Source: Limnohabitans sp. Rim47
GTDB taxonomy: Bacteria; Pseudomonadota; Gammaproteobacteria; Burkholderiales; Burkholderiaceae_C
Direction of reading: 5' to 3'
Assembly: GCF_001517545.1 (NCBI RefSeq)
Contig: NZ_FBYA01000001.1
Coordinates: 1,181-65,180 of the forward strand
Length of the DNA: 64,000 bases
Positions 32,496 through 40,772 of the stretch are shown here, piece by piece. The notes under the pieces are model-generated. The model was not told the origin of the DNA. It ran no database searches and worked only from the letters and a program-made list of their open reading frames with translations. The translations under genes and the position numbers were made by a program. Each line of letters begins with the position of its first letter. The first letter of the stretch is position 1.

Positions 32496-34118
32496 ATGAA
32501 CCCACTTGAACACCTTGCAACTTTGACGCGCAACGATCCCCCGTCTGCGCTGACCCGGCGCGACTGGCACCGCATGGCCTTGGCGGTGGCTTTGTCACCT
32601 TGGCTGGCGCCTGCCCCCCAAGCGCAAACGCTGAGCAGCGCGTCAGGTGCAGCGCAAGGGCCGCGTTGGCAAGTCGACCCGTTTAGCCTGGGCGTGGCCA
32701 GTGGGCAGCCGCAACCGGGCAGCGTGGTGCTGTGGACGCGCTTGCACATCGCAGAGGCCGACGCGCCGCTCAAAGCGCAAACCATCGCGCTGGTGTGCGA
32801 GGTGTTTGCCGATGCCGCCTTGCGCCAGCCCGTGCGCCAATGGCGCGTGCAGACCGACGCAGCCCGAGCCCACAGCGTGCATGTGGTGGCGACGGGTTTG
32901 CAGCCGGGGCGGCCTTATTGGTACCGATTTGTGTGCGGCAGCGCCAGCAGCCCGGTGGGCCGCGCCCGCACCAGTCCGGGCGTCAACGACGCGGTCGACC
33001 GCCTGCGTATCGCGTTGGCTTCGTGCCAGCATTACGAGCAGGGCTACTTTGCGGCGCACCGCGAGATGGCCCAGCGCGACCTGGACCTGGTGCTGTTTGT
33101 GGGTGACTACATTTACGAAAGCTCCAACCCACAGCACATGCTGCGCCAGCACTTGGGCGGCGTGCCCAAGTCGCTGGACGAATACCGGGACCGTCACGCC
33201 CAGTACAAGAGCGATGCCGATTTGCGGGCCTGCCACGCCGCACACACTTGGCTGATGACTTGGGACGACCACGAGGTGGTGAACGATTACGCCAACGACC
33301 TGGACCGAAACTTCACCGACCCTCAGGTGTTTTTGCGCCGCCGCGCGGCGGCCTATCAGGCGTACTTTGAACACATGCCGGTGCGCTTGGGGCCTGATGC
33401 GGCCAACCCAAGCCAAATGCGCATCCACGACCGCATGGCTTGGGGGCGGCTGGCTGATTTGTGGACGCTCGATTGCCGCCAATACCGCGACCACCACGCC
33501 TGCCCTGACCCGATGCGTGGCGGTGGCCGTGTGGTGGTGGGTTGTGACGCCTTGGCCGATCCGTCGCGCAGCATGCTGGGCATGGCGCAAGAGCAGTGGT
33601 TCACCGAGGGCCTGACGCGCAGCACCAAACGCTGGAAGCTGGTGGCACAGTCCACCCAAATGAGTTCGAGTGGTGTGAACACGCCTTTGGGGCGAAGTGC
33701 GTTCACCGATGGCTGGGACGGCTACCCGCAAGCCCGGGCCAGGTGGCTGGACACCGTGGCCCAAGCCGGGCTGCAAAACGTGGTGGTGCTGGGTGGTGAT
33801 GTGCACATGAACGTGGCGGCCCAGTTGCGGGTGCAGCCCAACGACGAGCGCTCGCCCGTGGTCGCCAGCGAGATCGTGACCACCTCGGTCACCTCACGCG
33901 GCTTGGGGGAGAAGTTGTTGGCCCAAATCCGCGACAGCAACCCGGACATCTTGCATGCCCGTTCGGACGAACGCGGCTACACCTTGCTGGACATCAAGCC
34001 CGAGGGCATGCGTGCCGAGTTCATGACCACGCCCAACCCGGCGCAGGCCCAAGGTGTGTTCAAGGCACAGGCGCAATGGCTGGTTCGCGCTGGCGTGGCG
34101 GGTCTGCAAAAAGCCTGA
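32496..34118 (+). CDS. phoD: PhoD-family alkaline phosphatase D
   Basis: A 540-residue secreted phosphodiesterase/monoesterase. A Tat signal is likely: TRRDWHRMALAVALSP then APQAQT (residues ~20-45). A PhoD N-terminal domain (FSLGVASGQPQPGSVVLWTR) is followed by a metallophosphatase core with ASCQHYEQGYF, FVGDYIYESS, TWDDHEVVNDYAND and GGDVHMNV, which carry the expected metal ligands. PhoD enzymes use Fe and Ca and release phosphate from organic esters. A TetR regulator lies 107 bp downstream. The exact subfamily is not certain. Confidence 0.9.
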   Translation: MNPLEHLATLTRNDPPSALTRRDWHRMALAVALSPWLAPAPQAQTLSSASGAAQGPRWQVDPFSLGVASGQPQPGSVVLWTRLHIAEADAPLKAQTIALVCEVFADAALRQPVRQWRVQTDAARAHSVHVVATGLQPGRPYWYRFVCGSASSPVGRARTSPGVNDAVDRLRIALASCQHYEQGYFAAHREMAQRDLDLVLFVGDYIYESSNPQHMLRQHLGGVPKSLDEYRDRHAQYKSDADLRACHAAHTWLMTWDDHEVVNDYANDLDRNFTDPQVFLRRRAAAYQAYFEHMPVRLGPDAANPSQMRIHDRMAWGRLADLWTLDCRQYRDHHACPDPMRGGGRVVVGCDALADPSRSMLGMAQEQWFTEGLTRSTKRWKLVAQSTQMSSSGVNTPLGRSAFTDGWDGYPQARARWLDTVAQAGLQNVVVLGGDVHMNVAAQLRVQPNDERSPVVASEIVTTSVTSRGLGEKLLAQIRDSNPDILHARSDERGYTLLDIKPEGMRAEFMTTPNPAQAQGVFKAQAQWLVRAGVAGLQKA

Positions 34119-34180
34119 TGGACAGCTGAGGCGCCAAAACAATCGCAGCTCCCACCTTTTGCATTCTTCAGGCTTGGGAG

Positions 34181-34219
34181 TGACCAAGTAGTCATTTTCT
34201 CGATATGCGGGACTAGAAT
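34181..34219 (+). promoter_or_regulatory. tetR promoter with dyad operator, leaderless type
   Basis: A -10 TAGAAT (34214-34219) stands exactly six bases before the ATG. TGAC-N6-GTCA (34181-34194) overlaps the -35 position, fitting autorepression by the TetR protein. Confidence 0.5.
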
Positions 34220-34225
34220 CTGGCC

Positions 34226-34849
34226 ATGACTACCCATGCCCAGACCCCGCCCAAAAAGTCTTTCAAGATCCAAATGTTGGCCGCACGAGAGACGGCGATC
34301 ATTCAGTCGGTCAACCGCCTGCTGGCCGAAAAAGGGTTTGACGCGATGACGGTGGACGAAGTGGCCGCCGAGGTGGGCATTGCCAAAGCCAGTCTGTACA
34401 AGCATTTCACCAGCAAAGAAGAACTGGCTTGTGCGGCCATGGTGGCCGCCATGCGCAAGGCGCAAGCGTTTATCCAGTCTTTGCCGGCCGAACAAGCGGC
34501 CATCGACCAGCTCAAGGCGGTGACCCGCTGGACCATGACCCTCAAGCTGGACGGCCTGATGCCGTCCTTGCCCAGCCAGAACTCCAGCCTGCGGGCGACC
34601 TTGATGACCAACAAGGATTACATGGACGGCTTGATGGAAGTCAGCGATTCGCTGGGGGGCTGGATCGAAAAAGCCCAAGCCCAAGGCCAGATCAACCAAG
34701 CCCTGCCCGCGGTCGCGGTGCTCTACACCTTGTTTGCGCGGGCCTGCGACCCGGTGCTGGAGTTCCTCAAGATGGGCGAGCAGCACACCGACGAGCAAAT
34801 CCTGGATTTGGTCATGAGCACCTGTTTTGACGGGCTGAGCGCCCGCTGA
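34226..34849 (+). CDS. TetR-family transcriptional regulator
   Basis: A 207-residue regulator. The N-terminal helix-turn-helix reads MTVDEVAAEVGIAKASLYKH then FTSKEELA, the TetR signature; a helical ligand domain follows (DGLMEVSDSLGGWIEKAQAQG). The ligand is unknown. It lies behind the phoD gene on the same strand and convergent to uspA; a dyad over its own -35 suggests autoregulation. The mRNA is predicted to be leaderless. Confidence 0.9.
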   Translation: MTTHAQTPPKKSFKIQMLAARETAIIQSVNRLLAEKGFDAMTVDEVAAEVGIAKASLYKHFTSKEELACAAMVAAMRKAQAFIQSLPAEQAAIDQLKAVTRWTMTLKLDGLMPSLPSQNSSLRATLMTNKDYMDGLMEVSDSLGGWIEKAQAQGQINQALPAVAVLYTLFARACDPVLEFLKMGEQHTDEQILDLVMSTCFDGLSAR

Positions 34850-34855
34850 CCCTGA

Positions 34856-34913
34856 GGCGCACCCTGGCTTGCAGGGGCGCCCTCTCACCCAAAGCGCTCA
34901 AGCTGTTTGGGTG
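34856..34913. terminator. Paired stem-loops between convergent tetR and usp genes
   Basis: GGCGC(A)CCCTG faces CAGGGGCGCC (34856-34881) and CACCCAAA faces TTTGGGTG (34886-34913). Together they can end transcription from both sides, though T-tracts are short. Confidence 0.5.
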
Positions 34914-34914
34914 T

Positions 34915-35337
34915 TCAGCGCACCAGCAACACCGGCACTTTGCAGTGCGCCAACACTTGGGTGGCCACAGAGCCCATGACCAGATTGCCCAGGGTGCCGT
35001 GGCCGTGCGAGCCCATCACCACCAAGTCAAATTTGCCGCTGTCGGCGGTTTTAGAGATGATTTCGCCTGCGTGACCCACTTTGGACACGGTTTTGGCATC
35101 AATGCCGTGACGCAGCAAGAATTTGGTGACCGGGCTGAGCACTTTTTCTGACTCTTCTCGCTGAAAGGTTTCGACCGCTTCTTTGCCCACCACGGCGCGA
35201 GCGCGGGGCGGCAATTGGGGGTTCACCGTGAGCAAGGTGTAGCTGTTGTTGGCACTGAACAACTCGTCGTGAGTGGTCAGATAAGCCAGCATTTTTTTGG
35301 TGTAGTCGCTGCCGTCAACGGCCAATAAGATTTTCAT
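34915..35337 (-). CDS. UspA-family universal stress protein
   Basis: A 140-residue cytosolic stress protein. It begins MKILLAVDGSDYTKKMLAYL and has the ATP-binding pattern G-x2-G-x9-G-(S/T) as MGSHGHGTLGNLVMGSVA near the end, so it is the ATP-binding type. GAGGAG precedes the ATG. An FNR/Anr-like box 61-74 bp upstream with a TACATT -10 suggests induction under low oxygen, as known for several Pseudomonas Usp genes. Confidence 0.92.
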   Translation of the reverse strand: MKILLAVDGSDYTKKMLAYLTTHDELFSANNSYTLLTVNPQLPPRARAVVGKEAVETFQREESEKVLSPVTKFLLRHGIDAKTVSKVGHAGEIISKTADSGKFDLVVMGSHGHGTLGNLVMGSVATQVLAHCKVPVLLVR

Positions 35338-35370
35338 GGGGTGCTCCTCATTGAGATCAAACAAGCTTTG

Positions 35371-35411
35371 AATGTAGTCAGCTCTTGGTTACGGTTTTTG
35401 ACTTAGGTCAT
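35371..35411 (-). promoter_or_regulatory. Predicted FNR/Anr-dependent promoter of usp gene
   Basis: TTGAC-TTAG-GTCAT (35398-35411) matches the FNR/Anr pattern TTGAY-N4-RTCAA except the last base. A -10 TACATT (35371-35376, minus) sets the start near 35364, which places the box centre about 41 bp upstream, the class II position. Confidence 0.5.
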
Positions 35412-35593
35412 GAAGTTCACGAACAAGCCCGCAGCACCGAGGGGCACACGCTCATCAATGGCAGGTTGGAAAAACGGGCGACTGCGCAGGTGAAATGTGG
35501 AGGCGAAATGTCGGTTTTCACAAACTTTCAAGCAGATACAGGGGAAAGTCCTAGGCATATCTTGCAAATAAGTACAGGTTTGGGGCGAATTTG

Positions 35594-35599
35594 TATAAA
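35594..35599 (+). promoter_or_regulatory. Possible -10 of the polyol operon
   Basis: TATAAA 83 bp before the binding-protein start, with no good -35 at 17 bp (AGTACA). This would fit an activator-dependent promoter, for example driven by the AraC protein at 42226. The 344 bp usp-polyol spacer otherwise shows no gene. Confidence 0.35.
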
Positions 35600-35681
35600 T
35601 GGCGAGGCAAGACATCATCAAAATTCATCCCACGGTGAGTACAGCCGTGTGCCAACAACATTCATCTTTCAGGAGACAACC

Positions 35682-36989
35682 GTGAAATTCCGCCTCGCTT
35701 CTACCCTCTGCGCCGCGCTGTTCAGCGCCGGCATGGCCCAAGCGGCCACCGAACTCGTGATTGCCACCGTCAACAACGGCCACATGATCGAAATGCAAAA
35801 ACTTGGCAAAAACTTTGAAGCCGCCAACCCCGACATCAAACTCAAGTGGGTCACCCTTGAAGAAGGCGTGCTGCGTCAGCGCGTGACCACCGACATCGCC
35901 ACCAAAGGCGGCCAGTTCGATGTGATGACCATCGGCATGTACGAAACCCCGATCTGGGGCAAAAAAGGCTGGTTGCAAGAACTCAAAACCGACGCCGCCT
36001 ATGACGCGGACGATTTGCTGCCCGCCATGCGCAATGGCCTGAGCGTGGACGGCAAGCTGTTTGCCGCACCGTTTTACGGCGAAAGCTCGATGCTGATGTA
36101 CCGCAAGGACCTGGCCGACAAAGCCGGCGTGCAAGTGCCCGAGCGTCCTACTTGGCCACAAATCAAAGACCTGGCTGCCAAAATGCACGACCCCAAAAAC
36201 GGCGTGTACGGCATTTGCCTGCGTGGCAAGCCGGGCTGGGGCGACAACATGGCCTTCTTGTCCACCTTGGTCAACACCTTTGGTGGTCAGTGGTTTGACA
36301 TGAACTGGAAACCGCAGCTCGAATCGAAGCCTTGGAAAGACGCGATCAACTTCTACGTTGATTTGCTGAAAAACTACGGCCCACCCGGCTCGTCTGCCAA
36401 CAGCTTCAACGAAATCTTGGCATTGACCAACTCCGGCAAGTGCGGCATGTGGATCGACGCGACCATCGCCGCCTCGTTCGTGAGCGACCCCAAGCAGTCC
36501 AAAGTGGCTGACCAAATGGCCTTTGCCCAAGCCCCCACCATGGCCACCCCCAAAGGTGCCAACTGGCTGTGGGCCTGGTCGCTGGCCATCCCGGCTGGCT
36601 CCAAAAATGTGGACGCCGCACAGAAGTTCGTGACCTGGGCCACCTCCAAGGACTACATCAACCTGGTGGGCAAGACCAATGGCTGGGGCGCAGTGCCCAC
36701 CGGCACCCGCAAGAGCACTTACGCCAACGCCGACTTCTTGAAGGCTGCGCGTTTTGCCAAGGCTGAAAAGACCGCCATCGACTCGGCCAACCCCAACGAT
36801 TCCACCTTGCCCAAGAGCCCGTATGTGGGTGTGCAGTTCGCTGCCATCCCCGAGTTCCAGGCCATTGGCATCGCAGTGGGTCAGCAAATGAGCGCGGCTT
36901 TGGCGGGCAAGTCCACCGTGGACGCAGCCCTTAAAGCCAGCCAAGTGGCGGCCGATCGTGAAATGAAGAAAGCCGGTTACTACAAGTAA
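35682..36989 (+). CDS. smoE: Polyol ABC transporter, substrate-binding protein (SmoE/MtlE type)
   Basis: A 435-residue periplasmic protein of the family 1 solute-binding type. Signal peptide MKFRLASTLCAALFSAGMAQA, then TELVIATVNNGHMIEMQKLG; the ligand-pocket regions PFYGESSMLMYRKDLADKAG and KPGWGDNMAFLSTLVNTFGG are typical of sorbitol/mannitol binders. The start codon is GTG at 35682, after an AGGAGACAAC ribosome site; the frame is open upstream to 35385 but is not protein-like there. First gene of the polyol operon. Confidence 0.93.
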   Translation: MKFRLASTLCAALFSAGMAQAATELVIATVNNGHMIEMQKLGKNFEAANPDIKLKWVTLEEGVLRQRVTTDIATKGGQFDVMTIGMYETPIWGKKGWLQELKTDAAYDADDLLPAMRNGLSVDGKLFAAPFYGESSMLMYRKDLADKAGVQVPERPTWPQIKDLAAKMHDPKNGVYGICLRGKPGWGDNMAFLSTLVNTFGGQWFDMNWKPQLESKPWKDAINFYVDLLKNYGPPGSSANSFNEILALTNSGKCGMWIDATIAASFVSDPKQSKVADQMAFAQAPTMATPKGANWLWAWSLAIPAGSKNVDAAQKFVTWATSKDYINLVGKTNGWGAVPTGTRKSTYANADFLKAARFAKAEKTAIDSANPNDSTLPKSPYVGVQFAAIPEFQAIGIAVGQQMSAALAGKSTVDAALKASQVAADREMKKAGYYK

Positions 36990-37134
36990 ACGGCCGATGC
37001 GGACCACGGGCAGGCACCACAGCGGTGGGCCTGCCCGTTTTTCATCAAACCCGTACTGCTTGAGCCTTGTGTGCAAGGGGCTGTCAGACCCGATGCCAAG
37101 CTGCCGCCTTCGCACCTGTTGAGAGATACCCCCT

Positions 37135-37995
37135 ATGAATCGCCTGCTCCCTCGTTTGTTGCTGACGCCCGCCATCGCCACGCTGTTTTTGTGGATGATC
37201 GTGCCCTTGGTGATGACGATTTACTTCAGCGTCATCCGCTTCAACCTGCTGCAGCCTGACCAGAGTGGTTTTGTCGGGCTCGACAACTTCGAATACTTCA
37301 TCACCGACCCCTCGTTTGGCTCGGCGGTGAGCAACACCTTGCTGCTCTTGGGCAGCGTGATCGCCATCACCGTGGTGCTGGGCGTGGCGATTGCCTTGCT
37401 GATCAACGAACCTTTTGCCGGGCGCGGCCTGGTGCGGGTGCTGTTGATTTCTCCTTTCTTTGTCATGCCCACGGTCAATGCGCTGCTGTGGAAAAACATG
37501 ATGATGAACCCGATTTACGGCGTGCTGGCGCAGGTCTGGATCTTCTTTGGCTTGACGCCCATCGACTGGTTGACCGACTTGCCGCTGCTGAGCGTCATCA
37601 TCATGGTGGCTTGGCAATGGTTGCCGTTTGCCACCTTGATTTTCATGACCGCGCTGCAAAGCATGGACCGCGAACAGCTCGAAGCCTCGCGCATGGACGG
37701 TGCCCACTATGGCCAGCAACTGCGTTATCTGTACCTGCCGCATCTGGCCCGATCGGTGGCCGTGGTGGTCATGATCGAGTTGATCTTTTTGCTCAGCGTG
37801 TTTGCCGAGATTTACACCACCACCGGCGGCGGTCCGGGGGATGCCAGCACCAACGTGGCTTTTCTGATCTTCAAACAAGCGCTGCTCAACTTTGACGCCG
37901 GCGTGGCCTCGGCAGGTGCTTTGTTTGCGGTCGTGCTGGCCAACATCGCCGCCGTGTTCATGATCCGCATGGTCGGCAAAAACCTCGACCGATGA
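37135..37995 (+). CDS. smoF: Polyol ABC transporter, permease (SmoF/MtlF type)
   Basis: A 286-residue inner-membrane permease with six helices. The ATPase-contacting EAA loop is visible as EQLEASRMDGAHYGQQLRYL, near residue 180; the first periplasmic region (FNLLQPDQSGFVGLDNFEYF) is typical for MalF-type sugar permeases. It pairs with the next permease and with the ATPase at 38874. The 145 bp gap after the binding-protein gene has no strong terminator. Confidence 0.93.
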   Translation: MNRLLPRLLLTPAIATLFLWMIVPLVMTIYFSVIRFNLLQPDQSGFVGLDNFEYFITDPSFGSAVSNTLLLLGSVIAITVVLGVAIALLINEPFAGRGLVRVLLISPFFVMPTVNALLWKNMMMNPIYGVLAQVWIFFGLTPIDWLTDLPLLSVIIMVAWQWLPFATLIFMTALQSMDREQLEASRMDGAHYGQQLRYLYLPHLARSVAVVVMIELIFLLSVFAEIYTTTGGGPGDASTNVAFLIFKQALLNFDAGVASAGALFAVVLANIAAVFMIRMVGKNLDR

Positions 37996-38018
37996 GACCG
38001 ATAGATAAGGCCTGAACC

Positions 38019-38849
38019 ATGTCCCGAACTTCTACACTGACCCCCGCCTATGCCGTGCGCACGGTGGCCGCATGGGGCGTGGCCCTGCTGCTGTTTTTCC
38101 CGCTGGGTTGGCTGCTGCTCACCGCATTCAAAACCGAGTTGCAAGCCATTGCCGTGCCGCCCGAACTTTTCTTCACGCCCACGCTGGAGAACTTCCACGA
38201 AGTGCAAGAGCGCAGCGACTATTTGCTGTACGCGAAAAACTCGGTCATCACCAGCGTGGTGTCCACTTTGCTGGGCTTGATGATCGCCGCGCCTGCGGCT
38301 TACGCCATGGCGTTTTTCAAAGGCAAGTACACCAAAGACATCTTGATGTGGATGCTGTCCACCAAGATGATGCCCGCTGTGGGCGCGCTGGTGCCGGTGT
38401 ATGTGATGGCGCAAAAAGCCCAGTTGCTCGACACCCAACTGGCGCTGATCATCGTGTTCACTTTGAGCAATTTGCCCATCATGGTGTGGATGCTGTATTC
38501 GCACTTCAAGGACATTCCGCACGAAATCTTGGAAGCGGCCCGCATGGACGGTGCCACGCTTTGGCAAGAACTGCGTTTGGTGCTCTTGCCTTTGGCCATG
38601 GGGGGCCTGGCCTCCACCGGTTTGCTGTGTCTGGTGCTCAGTTGGAACGAAGCCTTTTGGTCGCTCAACCTCACTGCGGCCAAGGGCGGCACCCTGGCCA
38701 CCTTGATCGCCAGTTACTCCAGCCCCGAGGGCTTGTTTTGGGCCAAGTTGTCGGCCGCCTCGCTCATGGCCATTGCGCCCATCGTCATCTTCGGCTGGTT
38801 CAGCCAAAAACAACTGGTGCAAGGGCTGACCTTTGGCGCCGTCAAGTAA
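38019..38849 (+). CDS. smoG: Polyol ABC transporter, permease (SmoG/MtlG type)
   Basis: A 276-residue MalG-type permease. The EAA loop is seen in EILEAARMDGATLWQELRLV, near residue 170; the C-terminus (GWFSQKQLVQGLTFGAVK) is the usual MalG-family tail. It starts 23 bp after smoF and ends 24 bp before the ATPase gene, so all are cotranscribed. Confidence 0.93.
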   Translation: MSRTSTLTPAYAVRTVAAWGVALLLFFPLGWLLLTAFKTELQAIAVPPELFFTPTLENFHEVQERSDYLLYAKNSVITSVVSTLLGLMIAAPAAYAMAFFKGKYTKDILMWMLSTKMMPAVGALVPVYVMAQKAQLLDTQLALIIVFTLSNLPIMVWMLYSHFKDIPHEILEAARMDGATLWQELRLVLLPLAMGGLASTGLLCLVLSWNEAFWSLNLTAAKGGTLATLIASYSSPEGLFWAKLSAASLMAIAPIVIFGWFSQKQLVQGLTFGAVK

Positions 38850-38873
38850 ACCCTTTTTTTGCGATCACACACC

Positions 38874-39941
38874 ATGGCTTACCTTCAACTTCAGGGCATT
38901 GAAAAATTCTTTGGCGAGCACCGCGCCATCAAAGGCATTGACCTGGCCATCGAGCCGGGTGAATTCATCGTCTTTGTCGGGCCGTCTGGCTGTGGCAAAT
39001 CCACTTTGCTGCGCTTGATCGCAGGCTTGGAGCAGATCGACGGCGGCAAGCTCAGTTTGCAAGGGCGTGACATCACGCACCTGCCTTCCAGCCAACGCGA
39101 TTTGGCCATGGTGTTCCAAAGTTATGCGCTGTACCCACACATGAGCGTGTTCGAGAACATGAGCTTTGCGCTCAAGCTGGCCAAAGTGGCCACCGAAGTG
39201 ATCAAGGAAAAAGTCGAGCGTGCCGCGGCCATCTTGAACCTGAGTGCTTACCTGAACCGCACGCCCAAAGACCTGTCGGGCGGGCAACGCCAGCGCGTGG
39301 CCATTGGCCGCGCCATCGTGCGTGCGCCCAAAGTGTTTTTGTTTGACGAGCCGCTGTCCAACCTCGATGCCGCCTTGCGTGGCCAGACCCGTGTAGAAAT
39401 CGCCAAGCTGCACCGCGACCTGGGCGCGACCACCATCTATGTGACGCACGACCAGGTGGAGGCCATGACCTTGGCCGACCGCGTGGTGGTGCTGCGCGAC
39501 GGCCAGGTCGAACAGGTGGGCACGCCGCTGGAGCTGTACGACCACCCGGCCAACCAATTTGTGGCGCAGTTCATCGGCACACCGCAGATGAATGTGGTGC
39601 CGCTGGACCAACTGCCGCCTGTGGTCCAGCACCTGGCCCCAGCAGGGGCAGCGGGTGGCTCGATGGGTTTGCGCCCTGAAAACGTGTTGCTGCGCCAAGG
39701 CGGGCAAGGCGCCATGGCTGGCCAGGTGGACTTGGTCGAAGCGCTGGGGGCCGAAACCTTGGTCTACGTCAGCACACCCGAAGGGGCCACGCTGGTGGCC
39801 CGCCTGAGCGAGCGCACCGCGCTGGTCGCAGGCCAGAGCGTCACGCTCGATGTGGCGACCGAGCACGCCCATTGGTTTGACGCCGCTGGCCGTATGGTGC
39901 ACCGCACGCACAACACCAGCACCGCAGCCGCGCAAGCCTGA
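38874..39941 (+). CDS. smoK: Polyol ABC transporter, ATP-binding protein (SmoK/MtlK, UgpC/MalK type)
   Basis: A 355-residue ATPase. Walker A GPSGCGKSTLLRLIAG (near residue 37), signature LSGGQRQRVAIGRAIV (near 133), Walker B VFLFDEPLSNLD and switch His in YVTHDQVEAM. A C-terminal TOBE/OB domain (GLRPENVLL) is as in MalK and may take part in regulation. It energises the SmoE-F-G transporter coded just upstream. Confidence 0.94.
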   Translation: MAYLQLQGIEKFFGEHRAIKGIDLAIEPGEFIVFVGPSGCGKSTLLRLIAGLEQIDGGKLSLQGRDITHLPSSQRDLAMVFQSYALYPHMSVFENMSFALKLAKVATEVIKEKVERAAAILNLSAYLNRTPKDLSGGQRQRVAIGRAIVRAPKVFLFDEPLSNLDAALRGQTRVEIAKLHRDLGATTIYVTHDQVEAMTLADRVVVLRDGQVEQVGTPLELYDHPANQFVAQFIGTPQMNVVPLDQLPPVVQHLAPAGAAGGSMGLRPENVLLRQGGQGAMAGQVDLVEALGAETLVYVSTPEGATLVARLSERTALVAGQSVTLDVATEHAHWFDAAGRMVHRTHNTSTAAAQA

Positions 39942-39970
39942 GCCATTGTTTCATTCAACACCAAGACACC

Positions 39971-40705
39971 ATGAACAACTCACACCCTTTGAATGGCCAA
40001 GTGGCCGCCGTCACCGGCGCGGCATCGGGCATTGGTTTTGCCAGTGCACAGGTCATGGTCCATGCGGGTGCCACGGTGGTGCTGGTCGACCGCGACCCCC
40101 AGGCGCTGGCGAAGGCCTGTGCCACTTTGGGTCCGCAGGCGGTGCCGCTGGTGCTGGATTTGCTCGACCCGGTGCAATGCGCCGCCATGCCCGAACGCAT
40201 CTTGGCGCTGACCGGTCGGCTGGACATTTTTCACGCCAATGCGGGCCTGTATGTGGGCGGTGACTTGGTGGATGCGAAAGACGAAGCCATTGACCGCATG
40301 CTCAACCTGAACGTGAATGTGGTGATGAAAAACGTGCGAGGCGTGTTGCCGCACATGATCGCGCGGGGTGCGGGCGACATCATCGTCACCAGCTCGTTGG
40401 CCGCGCATTTCCCCACACCATGGGAGCCGGTCTATGCCTCCAGCAAATGGGCCATTGACTGCTTTGTGCAGACCACGCGCCGCCAAGTGTTCAAGCACGG
40501 CATACGCATGGGCGCGATCTCGCCGGGGCCGGTCATCACCGGGCTGTTGGCCGACTGGCCCGCCGACAAATTGGCCGAGGCCAAGGCCAATGGCAGCTTG
40601 CTTGAAGCCGATGAGGTGGCGCAGGTCGTGTTGTTCATGCTCACGCGCCCGCGCGGCATGACCATCCGCGACGTGGTCATGATGCCCACCAATTTCGACC
40701 TCTGA
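39971..40705 (+). CDS. SDR-family polyol dehydrogenase, ribitol-dehydrogenase-like
   Basis: A 244-residue NAD-dependent short-chain dehydrogenase: TGAASGIGFASAQV (near residue 15), NAG in IFHANAGLYVGG, catalytic Ser and Tyr-x3-Lys in VTSSLAAHFP and VYASSKWAID. The stretches GRLDIFHANAG, TTRRQV, PGPVITGLLADWP and ANGSL resemble Klebsiella ribitol 2-dehydrogenase RbtD closely, from memory. It would turn ribitol to D-ribulose. A sorbitol/xylitol dehydrogenase (SmoS type) is the alternative. It lies between the ATPase and dalD genes in the operon. Confidence 0.85.
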   Translation: MNNSHPLNGQVAAVTGAASGIGFASAQVMVHAGATVVLVDRDPQALAKACATLGPQAVPLVLDLLDPVQCAAMPERILALTGRLDIFHANAGLYVGGDLVDAKDEAIDRMLNLNVNVVMKNVRGVLPHMIARGAGDIIVTSSLAAHFPTPWEPVYASSKWAIDCFVQTTRRQVFKHGIRMGAISPGPVITGLLADWPADKLAEAKANGSLLEADEVAQVVLFMLTRPRGMTIRDVVMMPTNFDL

Positions 40706-40772
40706 GTCCGGCACTTTTAAGCACAAGCGGCCGCACACCCGCGTTCAAAAACCCCTTCATCCTTTGTTGACC

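Noticed and set aside
35625..37181. 518-codon open frame antisense to the polyol-binding protein
   Set aside because: Shadow frame without signal, motif or start site.
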